From Actinomycetes bacterium (GTDB taxonomy: Bacteria > Actinomycetota > Acidimicrobiia > Acidimicrobiales > Aldehydirespiratoraceae), in assembly GCA_024276495.1 (NCBI GenBank), contig JAJRXC010000058.1, forward strand, positions 16,739 through 80,738: DNA of 64,000 nt. The letters are read 5' to 3'. How positions within the stretch are numbered: position 1 is the first letter of the stretch; every line of letters starts with the position of its first letter. Both the position numbers and the translations under genes were made by a program. Positions 1 to 8,225 of this stretch are shown here, piece after piece. The notes under the pieces are model-generated. The model had not been told where the DNA came from. It ran no database searches and saw only the letters and a list, made by a program, of their open reading frames with translations.

Positions 1-2
1 TT

Positions 3-1442
3 CTCGTGATCGCCTGCGTCATCCTCGCGGTGCTGTTCATGAACCAGCACCGCGGCACGGCCGTGCTCGGTTCGCTCTTCGGGCCGATCATGTTGCTCTG
101 GTTCAGCGTGCTGGCCTTCCTCGGCGTCAACCAGATCCTCAGGGAGCCGCTCGTCCTCAAGGCGATCAACCCCTACGAGTTCATCGGCTTCGTGGCGAGG
201 GAACCGACGTTCGCGTTCTTGGCGCTCGGCGGAGTCTTCCTCGTCGTCACCGGCAGCGAGGCGCTCTACGCCGACATGGGACACTTCGGCAAACGGCCCA
301 TCCAGCTCGGCTGGTTCGGGCTCGTCTTCCCCGCTCTGGTCCTCAACTACTTCGGTCAGGGCGCGTTGCTGATCCGGGACCCCTCGGCGATCGAGAATCC
401 CTTCTACGAGCTGTCCCCGGGGTGGGGAGTGCTCCCGCTGGTGGCCCTCGCCACGATGGCGACGGTCATCGCGTCGCAGGCCCTGATCTCGGGGGCCTAT
501 TCGCTGACCTCACAGGCGATCAAGCTCGGCTATCTGCCCCGGTTGCGGATCCGGCACACGTCGCACGACCACGTCGGCCAGATCTACGTTCCCGCGGTCA
601 ACTGGCTGCTGATGGTCGCGTCGATCGGGTTGGTCATCGGTTTTCGAACGTCCGGAAACCTCGCCGCGGCCTATGGCGTCGGTGTCGCCACCGACATGGT
701 GATCACGACGCTGCTCCTCTCGCTCGTCATGCGCGACCGCTGGAAGTGGAACCGCTGGACGGTCGCCACGATCACCGCATCGTTCCTCGTCGTCGACCTG
801 ATCTTCTTCGGCGCGAACATCACCAAGGTCCCCGCCGGCGGCTGGTTCCCGCTCGCCATCGGCCTGATCGGATTCACCCTGATGGTGACGTGGAACACGG
901 GTCGACGGCTGACCGCCGAAGCGATCCAGCAACGCCAGCTTCCGATCGAGAAGTTCATCGACTCCGTCAGCGCCAAGCCACCGCCCCGGGTACCGGGCAC
1001 CGGCATCTACATGTTCCGCGAAGCCGGGGTCACCCCGCCGACGCTGCTCATCAACCTCCGCCACCACGAAGTGCTCCACGAGGTCGTCGTCGTCGTGAAC
1101 GTCGAGTTCGTCGGCCGGCCCCGGGTGGCGCCGGCCCGTCGGGCGAAGGTACGGGCCCACGCCCAGAACTTCTTCCAGATCAGCCTCACCTACGGCTTCA
1201 TGGACCAACCCGACGTGCCGAAGGATCTCCAGAACATCGTGTCGGCCGAGTTCGGCTTCGAACCACGTCACGCCACCTACTTCCTCGGCAAGGAGACGGT
1301 GCTCGCCACCGACGTCCCGGGCATGAAGATCTGGCGGGAGAAGATGTTCGCGTTCATGCATCGCAACGCCACGAGCGCGGCGGAGTCGTTCATGCTCCCC
1401 CACGATGCCGTCGTCGAAGTCGGGGTTCAGGTGCCGATCTGA
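3..1442 (+). CDS. kup: Kup-family potassium uptake permease (5' part missing)
   Basis: Low-affinity K+ uptake permease of the Kup/HAK/KT family in the cytoplasmic membrane, probably proton-coupled. The window opens inside the gene: about 480 residues are visible against a usual length near 620, so the first membrane segments are missing. Visible in the fragment are the family signature EALYADMGHFGKRPI (about residues 85-99), then LNYFGQGALL, several hydrophobic helices to about residue 310, and the hydrophilic C-terminal cytoplasmic domain. The gene is convergent with the esterase downstream and only 7 bases separate their stop codons. The family call is firm; the true start lies outside the window. 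Confidence 0.93.
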   Translation, partial: LVIACVILAVLFMNQHRGTAVLGSLFGPIMLLWFSVLAFLGVNQILREPLVLKAINPYEFIGFVAREPTFAFLALGGVFLVVTGSEALYADMGHFGKRPIQLGWFGLVFPALVLNYFGQGALLIRDPSAIENPFYELSPGWGVLPLVALATMATVIASQALISGAYSLTSQAIKLGYLPRLRIRHTSHDHVGQIYVPAVNWLLMVASIGLVIGFRTSGNLAAAYGVGVATDMVITTLLLSLVMRDRWKWNRWTVATITASFLVVDLIFFGANITKVPAGGWFPLAIGLIGFTLMVTWNTGRRLTAEAIQQRQLPIEKFIDSVSAKPPPRVPGTGIYMFREAGVTPPTLLINLRHHEVLHEVVVVVNVEFVGRPRVAPARRAKVRAHAQNFFQISLTYGFMDQPDVPKDLQNIVSAEFGFEPRHATYFLGKETVLATDVPGMKIWREKMFAFMHRNATSAAESFMLPHDAVVEVGVQVPI

Positions 1443-1449
1443 GGGGCGC

Positions 1450-2541
1450 TCATCCCCGGCCGACGGCGCGATCGACGAAGTCCTCGATGGCGCGCTGGTT
1501 GAGCACCGTGTGGTCGAGATTGTGGCCGGCGCCGTCGACGACATCGAGCCACGAGTTGTCGGCCCCCGCCACCTCTGCCCAGGCCTCGGCCATGGTGGCT
1601 CCCTGCGTCGCCGCCGGCACCACCGCGTCGAGCCCGCCGAACGCCCAGTAGGCCGGTGGCAGGCCGGGCTGGAGAAGATCGATCGGGCTGGCCGCGCCGA
1701 GCTGCGTGTCGGTGCAGGGCCCGCATCCCAGCCAGATGCCGATGGCGCCTTCGGCCCACGGATTGGGCTCGTCGAACAAGGACACGAGATCGGTGGGTCC
1801 GACGACGGAGACGACGCCGGCCACAGTCGAGTCGACGCCCGGTTGCGGCACCGGATCGTCGACGGGTTCGAACCGTCCCGGCGTCGCTGCGACGAGCGAC
1901 GCGAGGATGCCGCCCGACGATGCCCCGTAGACGACGATCCGGTCGGCGGCGACCGATCCGGTGTCGGCCCCGTACTCCTTGAGTCGACGGATCGCCCGTT
2001 TCACGTCCTCGACCTGGGCCGGGAAGATCGCGTCCGGAGCGCCGCGATAGTCGACCGACGCGACGGCGTAGCCCCGTTCGACGAATCGGAGCACCATCGC
2101 GGGCACGAGGTCGCGGCCGCCCGACCCCCACCCCCCGGGGTGGATGAACAACACGACCGGGGCGTCGGGTTCACCCGGGAGCCACAAGTCGAGTCGCTGT
2201 TCGGGATCGGGGCCGTAGGCGAAGCCGACGATGGGAGGATTCGGCAACGTCGGCTGATAGCTCGCGGGGAGAAGGTCGGCGTCGGCGGCGCTCCGGAGAT
2301 CGCCGGGCCGGGGATCGGGCACGGTGACGAACGCCGGTGCCGGTTCGCCGGCGTCGTTCGGTGGTGCCGTGGTCGTCGTCGCGTTGTCGACCACCGACGG
2401 GTCGACGACAGCGGGCCGCGTGTCGATCGATGGGCTCGCGGCCGCGCCGGCCGATGTCGGTCCGGGCCCGGGATCGGGGCTGCAGGCGGCCGCGACGGCG
2501 ACCATCACGGCTCCCATGACCATCGCCCGATGTCGTCGCAT
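1450..2541 (-). CDS. Lipoprotein alpha/beta hydrolase (esterase/lipase-like)
   Basis: Predicted exported lipoprotein of 363 residues. The signal segment ends in a lipobox (VAAAC, Cys20), followed by a disordered Pro/Ala/Thr-rich stretch to about residue 75. The rest is an alpha/beta hydrolase of the BD-FAE/carboxylesterase type: oxyanion motif HPGGW (134-138), nucleophile elbow GASSG (Ser208), likely acid Asp305 in GGLDAVVP and base His340 in DGAGHN. It probably cleaves ester bonds outside the membrane; the substrate cannot be read from the sequence. It is transcribed divergently from the APC permease, leaving about 120 bp for two promoters. Confidence 0.85.
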   Translation of the reverse strand: MRRHRAMVMGAVMVAVAAACSPDPGPGPTSAGAAASPSIDTRPAVVDPSVVDNATTTTAPPNDAGEPAPAFVTVPDPRPGDLRSAADADLLPASYQPTLPNPPIVGFAYGPDPEQRLDLWLPGEPDAPVVLFIHPGGWGSGGRDLVPAMVLRFVERGYAVASVDYRGAPDAIFPAQVEDVKRAIRRLKEYGADTGSVAADRIVVYGASSGGILASLVAATPGRFEPVDDPVPQPGVDSTVAGVVSVVGPTDLVSLFDEPNPWAEGAIGIWLGCGPCTDTQLGAASPIDLLQPGLPPAYWAFGGLDAVVPAATQGATMAEAWAEVAGADNSWLDVVDGAGHNLDHTVLNQRAIEDFVDRAVGRG

Positions 2542-2662
2542 CCGAATCGATCCCTCCGCCGTGGAGGCTATGGGCGGGGCCGGTCTCCGTCGCGAACAGG
2601 CCCTCGGCCGGGTGAGCGGACCATATGATCGGCGGAGTGCCCGACCGTGCGGTTGCTCTGTG

Positions 2663-3976
2663 ATGATCGACGCTTCTCACGAGGCCGACGAGCCGGACGA
2701 CGACACCTCCATCGGCTATCTCGAAGCGGTGTCGATCGGCGTCGGTGGCATGGTCGGCGGCGGGATCTTCGCCGTTCTCGGACTGGCCGTCGGCGTGGGT
2801 CGGGGCGGAACGTTCATCGCGTTTCTCGTCGCCGGGTGCGTGGCCCTGTTGACGACCTACTCCTACGCGAGGTTGGCGGTGGCGTTGCCCTCCCCGGGCG
2901 GCACCGTCGAGTTCCTCAACCATGCGTTCGGAACCGGCCGTCTGGCCGGGTCGCTGAACGTGCTGTTGTGGCTCTCCTACATCGTCACCACCTCGTTGTA
3001 CGCGTTCGCGTTCGGCTCCTACGGGTCGACCTTCCTGCCCGACTCGGTCCGGTCGGTCGGCGTCAACGTGCTGATCACCGGTGTCGTCGTGGTCGTCGCG
3101 TTGCTCAACGTCGCCAGCGCGCGGCTCATCGGCGAGGCCGAGGACTACATCGTCGCCGCCAAGGTCGCGATCCTGGTCGCTTTCGTGATCGTCGCGTTGT
3201 TCGACGCCGATTTGGGCGCCGCCGCTCCCTCCCGCTGGGCGGGTCCCGGCTCGTTGATCGCGGGCGGCATGTTGATCTTCGTCGCCTACGAGGGATTCGA
3301 GCTGATCGCGAACGCGGCGACGGATGTGCGCGACCCGGCGCGGGCGATTCCCCGTGCCCTGTACACGTCGGTGGTGTTCACCATCGTGTTGTACATGCTG
3401 GTCGCGGTCGTGACCGTGGGGCTGATGTCGCTGACCGACATCCAGGCCTCGGCCGACTTCGCCCTCGCCGAAGCGGCCAGGGTCGTGTGGGGAGGTCTCG
3501 GGTTCGACCTGATCGTGGTCGCCGCCCTGCTGTCCACCGCCTCCGCGATCAACGCGACCCTCTACGGCACGGCCCGGCTGAGCGTCGTGATCGCCGTCGA
3601 TGGAGAGCTTCCGACCGCCCTCGAACACAAGATCGCGGGGAAGCCGCTGGTCGGGCTCCTCCTCACGGCCGGCACAGCCCTCGCGGTCGCGAACTTCGTA
3701 CCGCTCGCCGCGATCTCCTCGATGGCCAGCGCCGGGTTCTTGATCATCTTCGCCGCGGTGAACGCCGCGAACGTCCGTCTCGCCGAGCAGACGGCCAGCC
3801 GGCGGTGGCTCTCGATGGCCGGCGCCGTCGCCTGTGTCGGGGCGCTCGCCGCGCTGATCGGCCGGATCGCGACGACGCGTCCCGTCGACCTCGTCCTTCT
3901 CTCCGTACTTCTGATGCTGACGTATCTCGGTGAGGCCACCTATCAGCACCGGCGCCGGCTGCGCCCTCTCGCGTGA
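2663..3976 (+). CDS. APC-superfamily amino acid permease
   Basis: Secondary transporter of 437 residues, probably importing an amino acid or amine. After a short acidic cytoplasmic tail (about 20 residues) comes the APC helix-1 glycine motif GGMVGGGIFAVLG, followed by about 11-12 hydrophobic helices up to residue 425. The ATG at 2663 is chosen because the tail and helix 1 fit the family; an in-frame GTG lies directly before it at 2660. The reading frame stays open far upstream but without permease-like sequence. The stop overlaps the GTG of the next gene (GTGA), so the two are probably co-translated. Substrate unknown. Confidence 0.88.
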   Translation: MIDASHEADEPDDDTSIGYLEAVSIGVGGMVGGGIFAVLGLAVGVGRGGTFIAFLVAGCVALLTTYSYARLAVALPSPGGTVEFLNHAFGTGRLAGSLNVLLWLSYIVTTSLYAFAFGSYGSTFLPDSVRSVGVNVLITGVVVVVALLNVASARLIGEAEDYIVAAKVAILVAFVIVALFDADLGAAAPSRWAGPGSLIAGGMLIFVAYEGFELIANAATDVRDPARAIPRALYTSVVFTIVLYMLVAVVTVGLMSLTDIQASADFALAEAARVVWGGLGFDLIVVAALLSTASAINATLYGTARLSVVIAVDGELPTALEHKIAGKPLVGLLLTAGTALAVANFVPLAAISSMASAGFLIIFAAVNAANVRLAEQTASRRWLSMAGAVACVGALAALIGRIATTRPVDLVLLSVLLMLTYLGEATYQHRRRLRPLA

Positions 3977-4752
3977 GGTTCCGTCGACCGAGCGCGGGGT
4001 TGGAGGAGGGCGATCTCGCCCTGGTGGCCCGGGTCGTCCCCGGCTGGGCCGACCTCGACGATGCCGAGCGGGAACGACTGACCGACGACAGCGACCGTCT
4101 GCTCCGGCGGAAGCGCTGGGAGGCGGCGCGGGGGTTCTCGTTGTCCCAGCCGATCAGGGTGCACATCGCCGCCCAGGCTGCGCTGCTCGTTCTCGGCCTC
4201 GACTACGGCTACTACGACCGGGTGCGTTCGATCGTCGTTCATCCGACTCGCATGACGCGTTCGCGGGTTCGGCCGGGGCCGGCGCAGGGCGTCGTGTCGT
4301 CTGGTCCGGTCACGATCCTCGGTGAGGCGGCGGGCGGTCGGGGCCCGGTCGTGATTGCCTGGGACCGCGTCCGCGAGGACACCCGGCACCACGAGCGCGG
4401 GCACAACGTCGTCTTCCACGAGTTCGCCCACAAGATCGACATGCTCGACGACGTCGTCGACGGCACACCGCCGCTCGCATCTGCCCAGTACGAACGCTGG
4501 GTCCGGGTCTGCACCGAGGCGTTGGAGCGGCTCCGGGCCGGCGACGGCCCCCGGACGTTGCGCGACTACGCGGCGGTCGGCCCCGGAGAGTTCTTCGCGG
4601 TGGCGACCGAGGTGTTCTTCGGCGCACCGAGAACGCTCAGGGACGGCGAACCCGATCTCTACGACGTCCTGTGCGCCTTCTACCGACAGGATCCGGCGTC
4701 GCGGGGCACGCACGATGCCCCGCCCGGGAGGTCGGGCGGGGCATCGGCTTGA
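3973..4752 (+). CDS. mtfA: MtfA-family zinc metallopeptidase
   Basis: 259-residue cytosolic protein of the MtfA (Mlc titration factor A) family. The gluzincin motif HEFAH spans residues 149-153 and runs on as KIDMLDD, typical of MtfA; Glu213 in ATEVFF is placed where E. coli MtfA has its third zinc ligand. E. coli MtfA binds the repressor Mlc and has aminopeptidase activity; whether this actinobacterium has an Mlc partner is unknown. The GTG start overlaps the stop of the permease. The last codons lie in a perfect 13-bp hairpin (4714-4745), so the C-terminus DAPPGRSGGASA is shaped by a terminator. Confidence 0.85.
   Translation: MRFRRPSAGLEEGDLALVARVVPGWADLDDAERERLTDDSDRLLRRKRWEAARGFSLSQPIRVHIAAQAALLVLGLDYGYYDRVRSIVVHPTRMTRSRVRPGPAQGVVSSGPVTILGEAAGGRGPVVIAWDRVREDTRHHERGHNVVFHEFAHKIDMLDDVVDGTPPLASAQYERWVRVCTEALERLRAGDGPRTLRDYAAVGPGEFFAVATEVFFGAPRTLRDGEPDLYDVLCAFYRQDPASRGTHDAPPGRSGGASA
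4714..4745. terminator. Terminator-like perfect hairpin inside the mtfA 3' end
   Basis: Inverted repeat with 13-bp perfect arms (GATGCCCCGCCCG and its complement at 4733-4745) around the 6-nt loop GGAGGT. It lies just before the mtfA stop, between the convergent mtfA and copper ATPase genes. There is no U-run, so a bidirectional hairpin-type terminator or mRNA 3' stabiliser is inferred rather than shown. Confidence 0.65.
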
Positions 4753-4793
4753 GCGGTTCGGTTGTCGGCCCACCCGGTGGGTGGCGCCCGGGC

Positions 4794-7733
4794 TCAGTGC
4801 CGGGCGGCACCGGCCATGGTCGGGACGTACTCGGAAGGGTCGGCGGTGAATGTGTCGTGGCATCCCGTCGAGCAGAAGTGGTAGGTGGTTCCCTCGTGGT
4901 CGGCATGGGCGGCCGCGGTTTGCGGGTCGACACTCATCTTGCAGACCGGGTCGATCGCGGCGGCCGATGCCGGGGAGGCACCCGCGACGGCGGGTTCGTC
5001 GGCGCCGACCTCGACGGTCGGTTCGGCGACGGGGGAGAGCTTCGACGTGTTGATCGAACGCGGGTGCCACTTCCGCAACCGGCTCGCGTTGGACACGACC
5101 GAGAGGCTCGAAAGGGCCATCGCCGCCGCCGCGATCATCGGACTCAGCTGCACCCCGATGAAGGGGTAGAGCACCCCGGCCGCGATCGGGATGCCGATGC
5201 CGTTGTAGATGAACGCCAGGAAGAGGTTCTGGCGGATGTTGCCCATCGTCGATCGACTGAGGGTGATGGCGGTCACGACGCCGTCGAGCGCGCCCGAGAT
5301 CAAGGTGATGTCGGACGATTCGATCGCCACGTCGGTGCCGGTTCCGATCGCGAAGCCGACGTCGGCCTGGGCCAGGGCGGGGGCGTCGTTGATGCCGTCG
5401 CCGACCATGGCGACCACACCGCCCTCGGCCTGGAGGCGCTTGACCTCGATCGCCTTGTGCTCGGGGAGCACCTCGGCCAGCACCCGTTCGACGCCGACCT
5501 GGCGGGCGATCGCGGCCGCGGTCCGGGCGTTGTCGCCGGTGATCATGGCGACGTGGATGCCGAGGGCCCGCAGCGCGGCGATGGCCTCGGCCGAGTCCTC
5601 CTTGACGGTGTCGGCCACGGCGATGACGCCACCGGGTCGGCCGTCGAGGGCAACGAGCATGGGGGTGCGGCCGGCTTCGGCCAACCGGTCCATCTCGGCG
5701 CTGAGCTCCGTGGTGTCGATGTCGGCGTCGTCGAGGAGGCGACGGTTGCCGATGAGGATCTCGCGACCCTCGACCACGGCCCGGATCCCCTTGCCGGTGA
5801 TCGAGTCGAACTCGGTCGGGTCGACCAGCTCCAGGTCGCGGTCGCGCGCCCCCGTGACGATCGCTTCGGCCAGCGGATGCTCGGAGGACTTCTCCGCCGA
5901 TGCGACGAGGCGGAGAAGTTCGTCTTCTTCGACATCTCCGGCGACGAGGACATCGGTGAGGGCCGGTTCGCCCCGGGTGATGGTGCCGGTCTTGTCCAAG
6001 ACGATGGTGTCGATCTTGTGCGCGGTCTCCAGCGCCTCCGCTGAGCGAATCAGGATGCCGTGTTCGGCGCCCTTGCCGGTGGACACCATGATCGACAGCG
6101 GGGTCGCCAGGCCGAGGGCACAGGGACAGGCGATGATCAGAACCGCGACGGCGGCGACCAGAGCGAGGGTGAACGCCGGGTCGGGTCCCACCAGGAACCA
6201 GGTGGTGAACGCCGCGGTCGCGATGAACATCACGGCCGGTACGAAGTAGGACGACACGAGGTCGGCCAGTCGCTGGATCGGGGCTTTCGATCCCTGGGCC
6301 TGTTCGACGAGCTTGATGATCTGCGCCAGCATCGTGTCGGCGCCGACCCGGGTGGCTTCGAGGCGGAAGGCGCCGGTCTGGTTGATCGTGGCGCCGATGA
6401 CGGTGTCGCCGACCTCCTTGGAGACGGGGATCGACTCGCCGGTGACCATCGCCTCGTCGAGTGTGGATCGACCGTCGACGATGACGCCGTCGACCGGGAC
6501 CTTCTCTCCGGGACGGACGAGCACGACATCGCCGGGCATGACGTCTTCGATCGGAACCTCGACCTCTTCGTCGTCGCGGATGACCGTCGCGGTGCGGGCC
6601 TGGAGGCCGATGAGCTTGCGGATCGCTTCGCCGGTGCCGGCCTTGGCCCGAACCTCGAGCAGTCGACCGACCAGGATCAAGGTGATGATGACGCCGACTG
6701 CTTCGAAGTAGACCTCACGGACGTTCTCGGGAACCAACGACGGGGCGATGGTGACGAGGAGGCTGTAGCCGAACGCGGCGATCGTGCCGATGGTGATGAG
6801 GCTGTTCATGTCGGCGGCCCGGTGGCGCAGGGTCAGCCATCCGGTGCGATGGATCGGCCAGCCGGTGTAGAACATCACCGGTGTGATCAGCACGAGCTGG
6901 AACCAACGGTTCAACATGAGCTCGGGGATCCAGCCGGCGCTGAAGATGTCGACTGCCATCACCGCGAACACGACCGGTGAGGAGAGAACGGCGCCCATGA
7001 GGACCCGGCGGGACAGGTCGTCGATCTCGGCCTGCCGTTCGGCCGCCGCCTCGTCTTCGTTCGCCCTCGAGCCGCCGGCTTGGCGGGGGGCGAGGCCGTA
7101 TCCGGCATCGGCGACCGCCTTTTGCAGATCGGTGGACGTGACGAGCGCCGGGTTGAAATCGACCGTGGCGCGTTCGGTGCCGAAGCTCACGACCGCGTTC
7201 TCGACGCCGGGCATCTCGTTGAGGACCTTGTCGATCCGGGCGACGCAGGAGGCACACGACATGCCGCTGACGCGGAAGTCCATCTGGTCGATGGTGCATT
7301 CCCCGGCGTCGGCCGACGAGCCGTTCGACGCTGCGGTGCCGTTGCCGGAGCTCGCGTCGGCGGGCTCGACGACCAGCTTCCCGTGGATCATGTTCATTCC
7401 GCAGGCGAAGTCGAACTCGCCGGCCTTGTCCGGCGTGAACTCGAGGGTTGCGGTTCCGTGGGCGGGCAGTGTCGCGGAGGTGCCGAAATCGGCGAAGACG
7501 ACCCGTGAGGTGCAGTCTCCCGATTCCTGTCGATCGAAGGTCAGTTTCAGTGGGACACCCTGCTGGACCGTGATGACGTCGGGCGAGTATCCTCCCTTCA
7601 CGGTGATGGTGATCTCTTGGACGCCGCTGTGGACTTCTGCCTTCTTCGCCTTCTTGGGACCGAAGAAGAACCACCACAGGAACACCGTCAGCGTTATGGC
7701 GGAAACGATGACGATCAGCTCGGCAACACCCAT
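4794..7733 (-). CDS. copA: Copper-exporting P1B ATPase with cupredoxin and YHS domains
   Basis: 979-residue P-type ATPase that should pump Cu+ out of the cytoplasm. Order of parts: N-terminal membrane helix (3-24); cupredoxin-like domain (about 38-124) with Cys74, Cys111, Met113 and Met115 as possible copper ligands; heavy-metal-associated domain with GMSCASC (Cys160, Cys163); then the ATPase core with TGES (431-434), the transport motif CPC (536-538), phosphorylated Asp580 in DKTGT and the HP motif (619-620). A YHS domain closes the protein (about 928-969, DPVCKM and HFCSTGC). CopA proteins are usually near 750-800 residues, so the cupredoxin and YHS parts are additions. A CsoR-like operator lies 30 bp upstream. 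The function is firm; the role of the extra domains is inference. Confidence 0.95.
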   Translation of the reverse strand: MGVAELIVIVSAITLTVFLWWFFFGPKKAKKAEVHSGVQEITITVKGGYSPDVITVQQGVPLKLTFDRQESGDCTSRVVFADFGTSATLPAHGTATLEFTPDKAGEFDFACGMNMIHGKLVVEPADASSGNGTAASNGSSADAGECTIDQMDFRVSGMSCASCVARIDKVLNEMPGVENAVVSFGTERATVDFNPALVTSTDLQKAVADAGYGLAPRQAGGSRANEDEAAAERQAEIDDLSRRVLMGAVLSSPVVFAVMAVDIFSAGWIPELMLNRWFQLVLITPVMFYTGWPIHRTGWLTLRHRAADMNSLITIGTIAAFGYSLLVTIAPSLVPENVREVYFEAVGVIITLILVGRLLEVRAKAGTGEAIRKLIGLQARTATVIRDDEEVEVPIEDVMPGDVVLVRPGEKVPVDGVIVDGRSTLDEAMVTGESIPVSKEVGDTVIGATINQTGAFRLEATRVGADTMLAQIIKLVEQAQGSKAPIQRLADLVSSYFVPAVMFIATAAFTTWFLVGPDPAFTLALVAAVAVLIIACPCALGLATPLSIMVSTGKGAEHGILIRSAEALETAHKIDTIVLDKTGTITRGEPALTDVLVAGDVEEDELLRLVASAEKSSEHPLAEAIVTGARDRDLELVDPTEFDSITGKGIRAVVEGREILIGNRRLLDDADIDTTELSAEMDRLAEAGRTPMLVALDGRPGGVIAVADTVKEDSAEAIAALRALGIHVAMITGDNARTAAAIARQVGVERVLAEVLPEHKAIEVKRLQAEGGVVAMVGDGINDAPALAQADVGFAIGTGTDVAIESSDITLISGALDGVVTAITLSRSTMGNIRQNLFLAFIYNGIGIPIAAGVLYPFIGVQLSPMIAAAAMALSSLSVVSNASRLRKWHPRSINTSKLSPVAEPTVEVGADEPAVAGASPASAAAIDPVCKMSVDPQTAAAHADHEGTTYHFCSTGCHDTFTADPSEYVPTMAGAARH

Positions 7734-7761
7734 GACAAACCTCCATCAGGCAGCGTGGCGC

Positions 7762-7778
7762 ATACCCTATGGGGGTAG
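7762..7778. promoter_or_regulatory. CsoR-like copper operator upstream of copA
   Basis: The 17-mer ATACCCTATGGGGGTAG contains a perfect TACCC-N5-GGGTA inverted repeat. It resembles CsoR sites in front of copper exporters of other Gram-positive bacteria and lies just upstream of copA. A second site with 12 of 17 identical positions occurs at 31814-31830. No csoR gene is in the window. Confidence 0.7.
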
Positions 7779-7934
7779 GAGGTAGATGTCAACCTGGGGG
7801 TAGCCGGTGGATTCCCTTCCCCCCATCCCCACCGCCTCGCACCGTGTTGTCGCTGGCGCCACCCGATCGAGAGGAGTACGGTCCGCTCCAGCCCGCCCGA
7901 TCGTCGGCGGATGGGGAAACGAGAGAGGTCGAGT

Positions 7935-8225
7935 GTGACGGACAACGCCTCAGGAGAAGAAGCCGCCACCGGTCCTCCGCCCGGTGAGCCCATCTCCGAA
8001 CCCGAGGCGTCGATGTCGTGGCCGAGAGCGATCCTCATCGGCTTGGCGATCGTCGTGTACTTCTCGGTCGCCACGATGTGGCTTCCGTCGAAGCTCATCC
8101 AGCTCGATTCGGTCGCGTCGGCCGGCGAATCGGTTCAGAACATCACCGTGACCGGGTCGTGGTTCATCGCCCTCGCGGCCGGCATCGTCGGGCTTCGGCG
8201 AGCCCAACGCCGTGGCTGGATCTGA
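7935..8225 (+). CDS. Small membrane protein heading the b6/IV operon
   Basis: 96-residue protein of no family I recognise. An acidic, Pro/Glu-rich N-terminus of about 30 residues is followed by one clear helix (AILIGLAIVVYFSVATMWLP), a short loop, and a second helix near residues 72-88 ending in RRAQRRGW, which should face the cytoplasm. GTG at 7935 is preferred over an in-frame ATG at 7911 because a GAGAGAGG ribosome site sits 7 bases before the GTG. Its stop overlaps the ATG of the flavoprotein gene (TGATG), so it belongs to the quinol-oxidoreductase operon and may be a small accessory subunit. Confidence 0.65.
   Translation: MTDNASGEEAATGPPPGEPISEPEASMSWPRAILIGLAIVVYFSVATMWLPSKLIQLDSVASAGESVQNITVTGSWFIALAAGIVGLRRAQRRGWI

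Noticed and set aside
4671..6044. 457-codon plus-strand frame opposite the copper ATPase
   Set aside because: Gly/Asp/Arg-rich, no recognisable motif, fully overlaps a strongly conserved gene.
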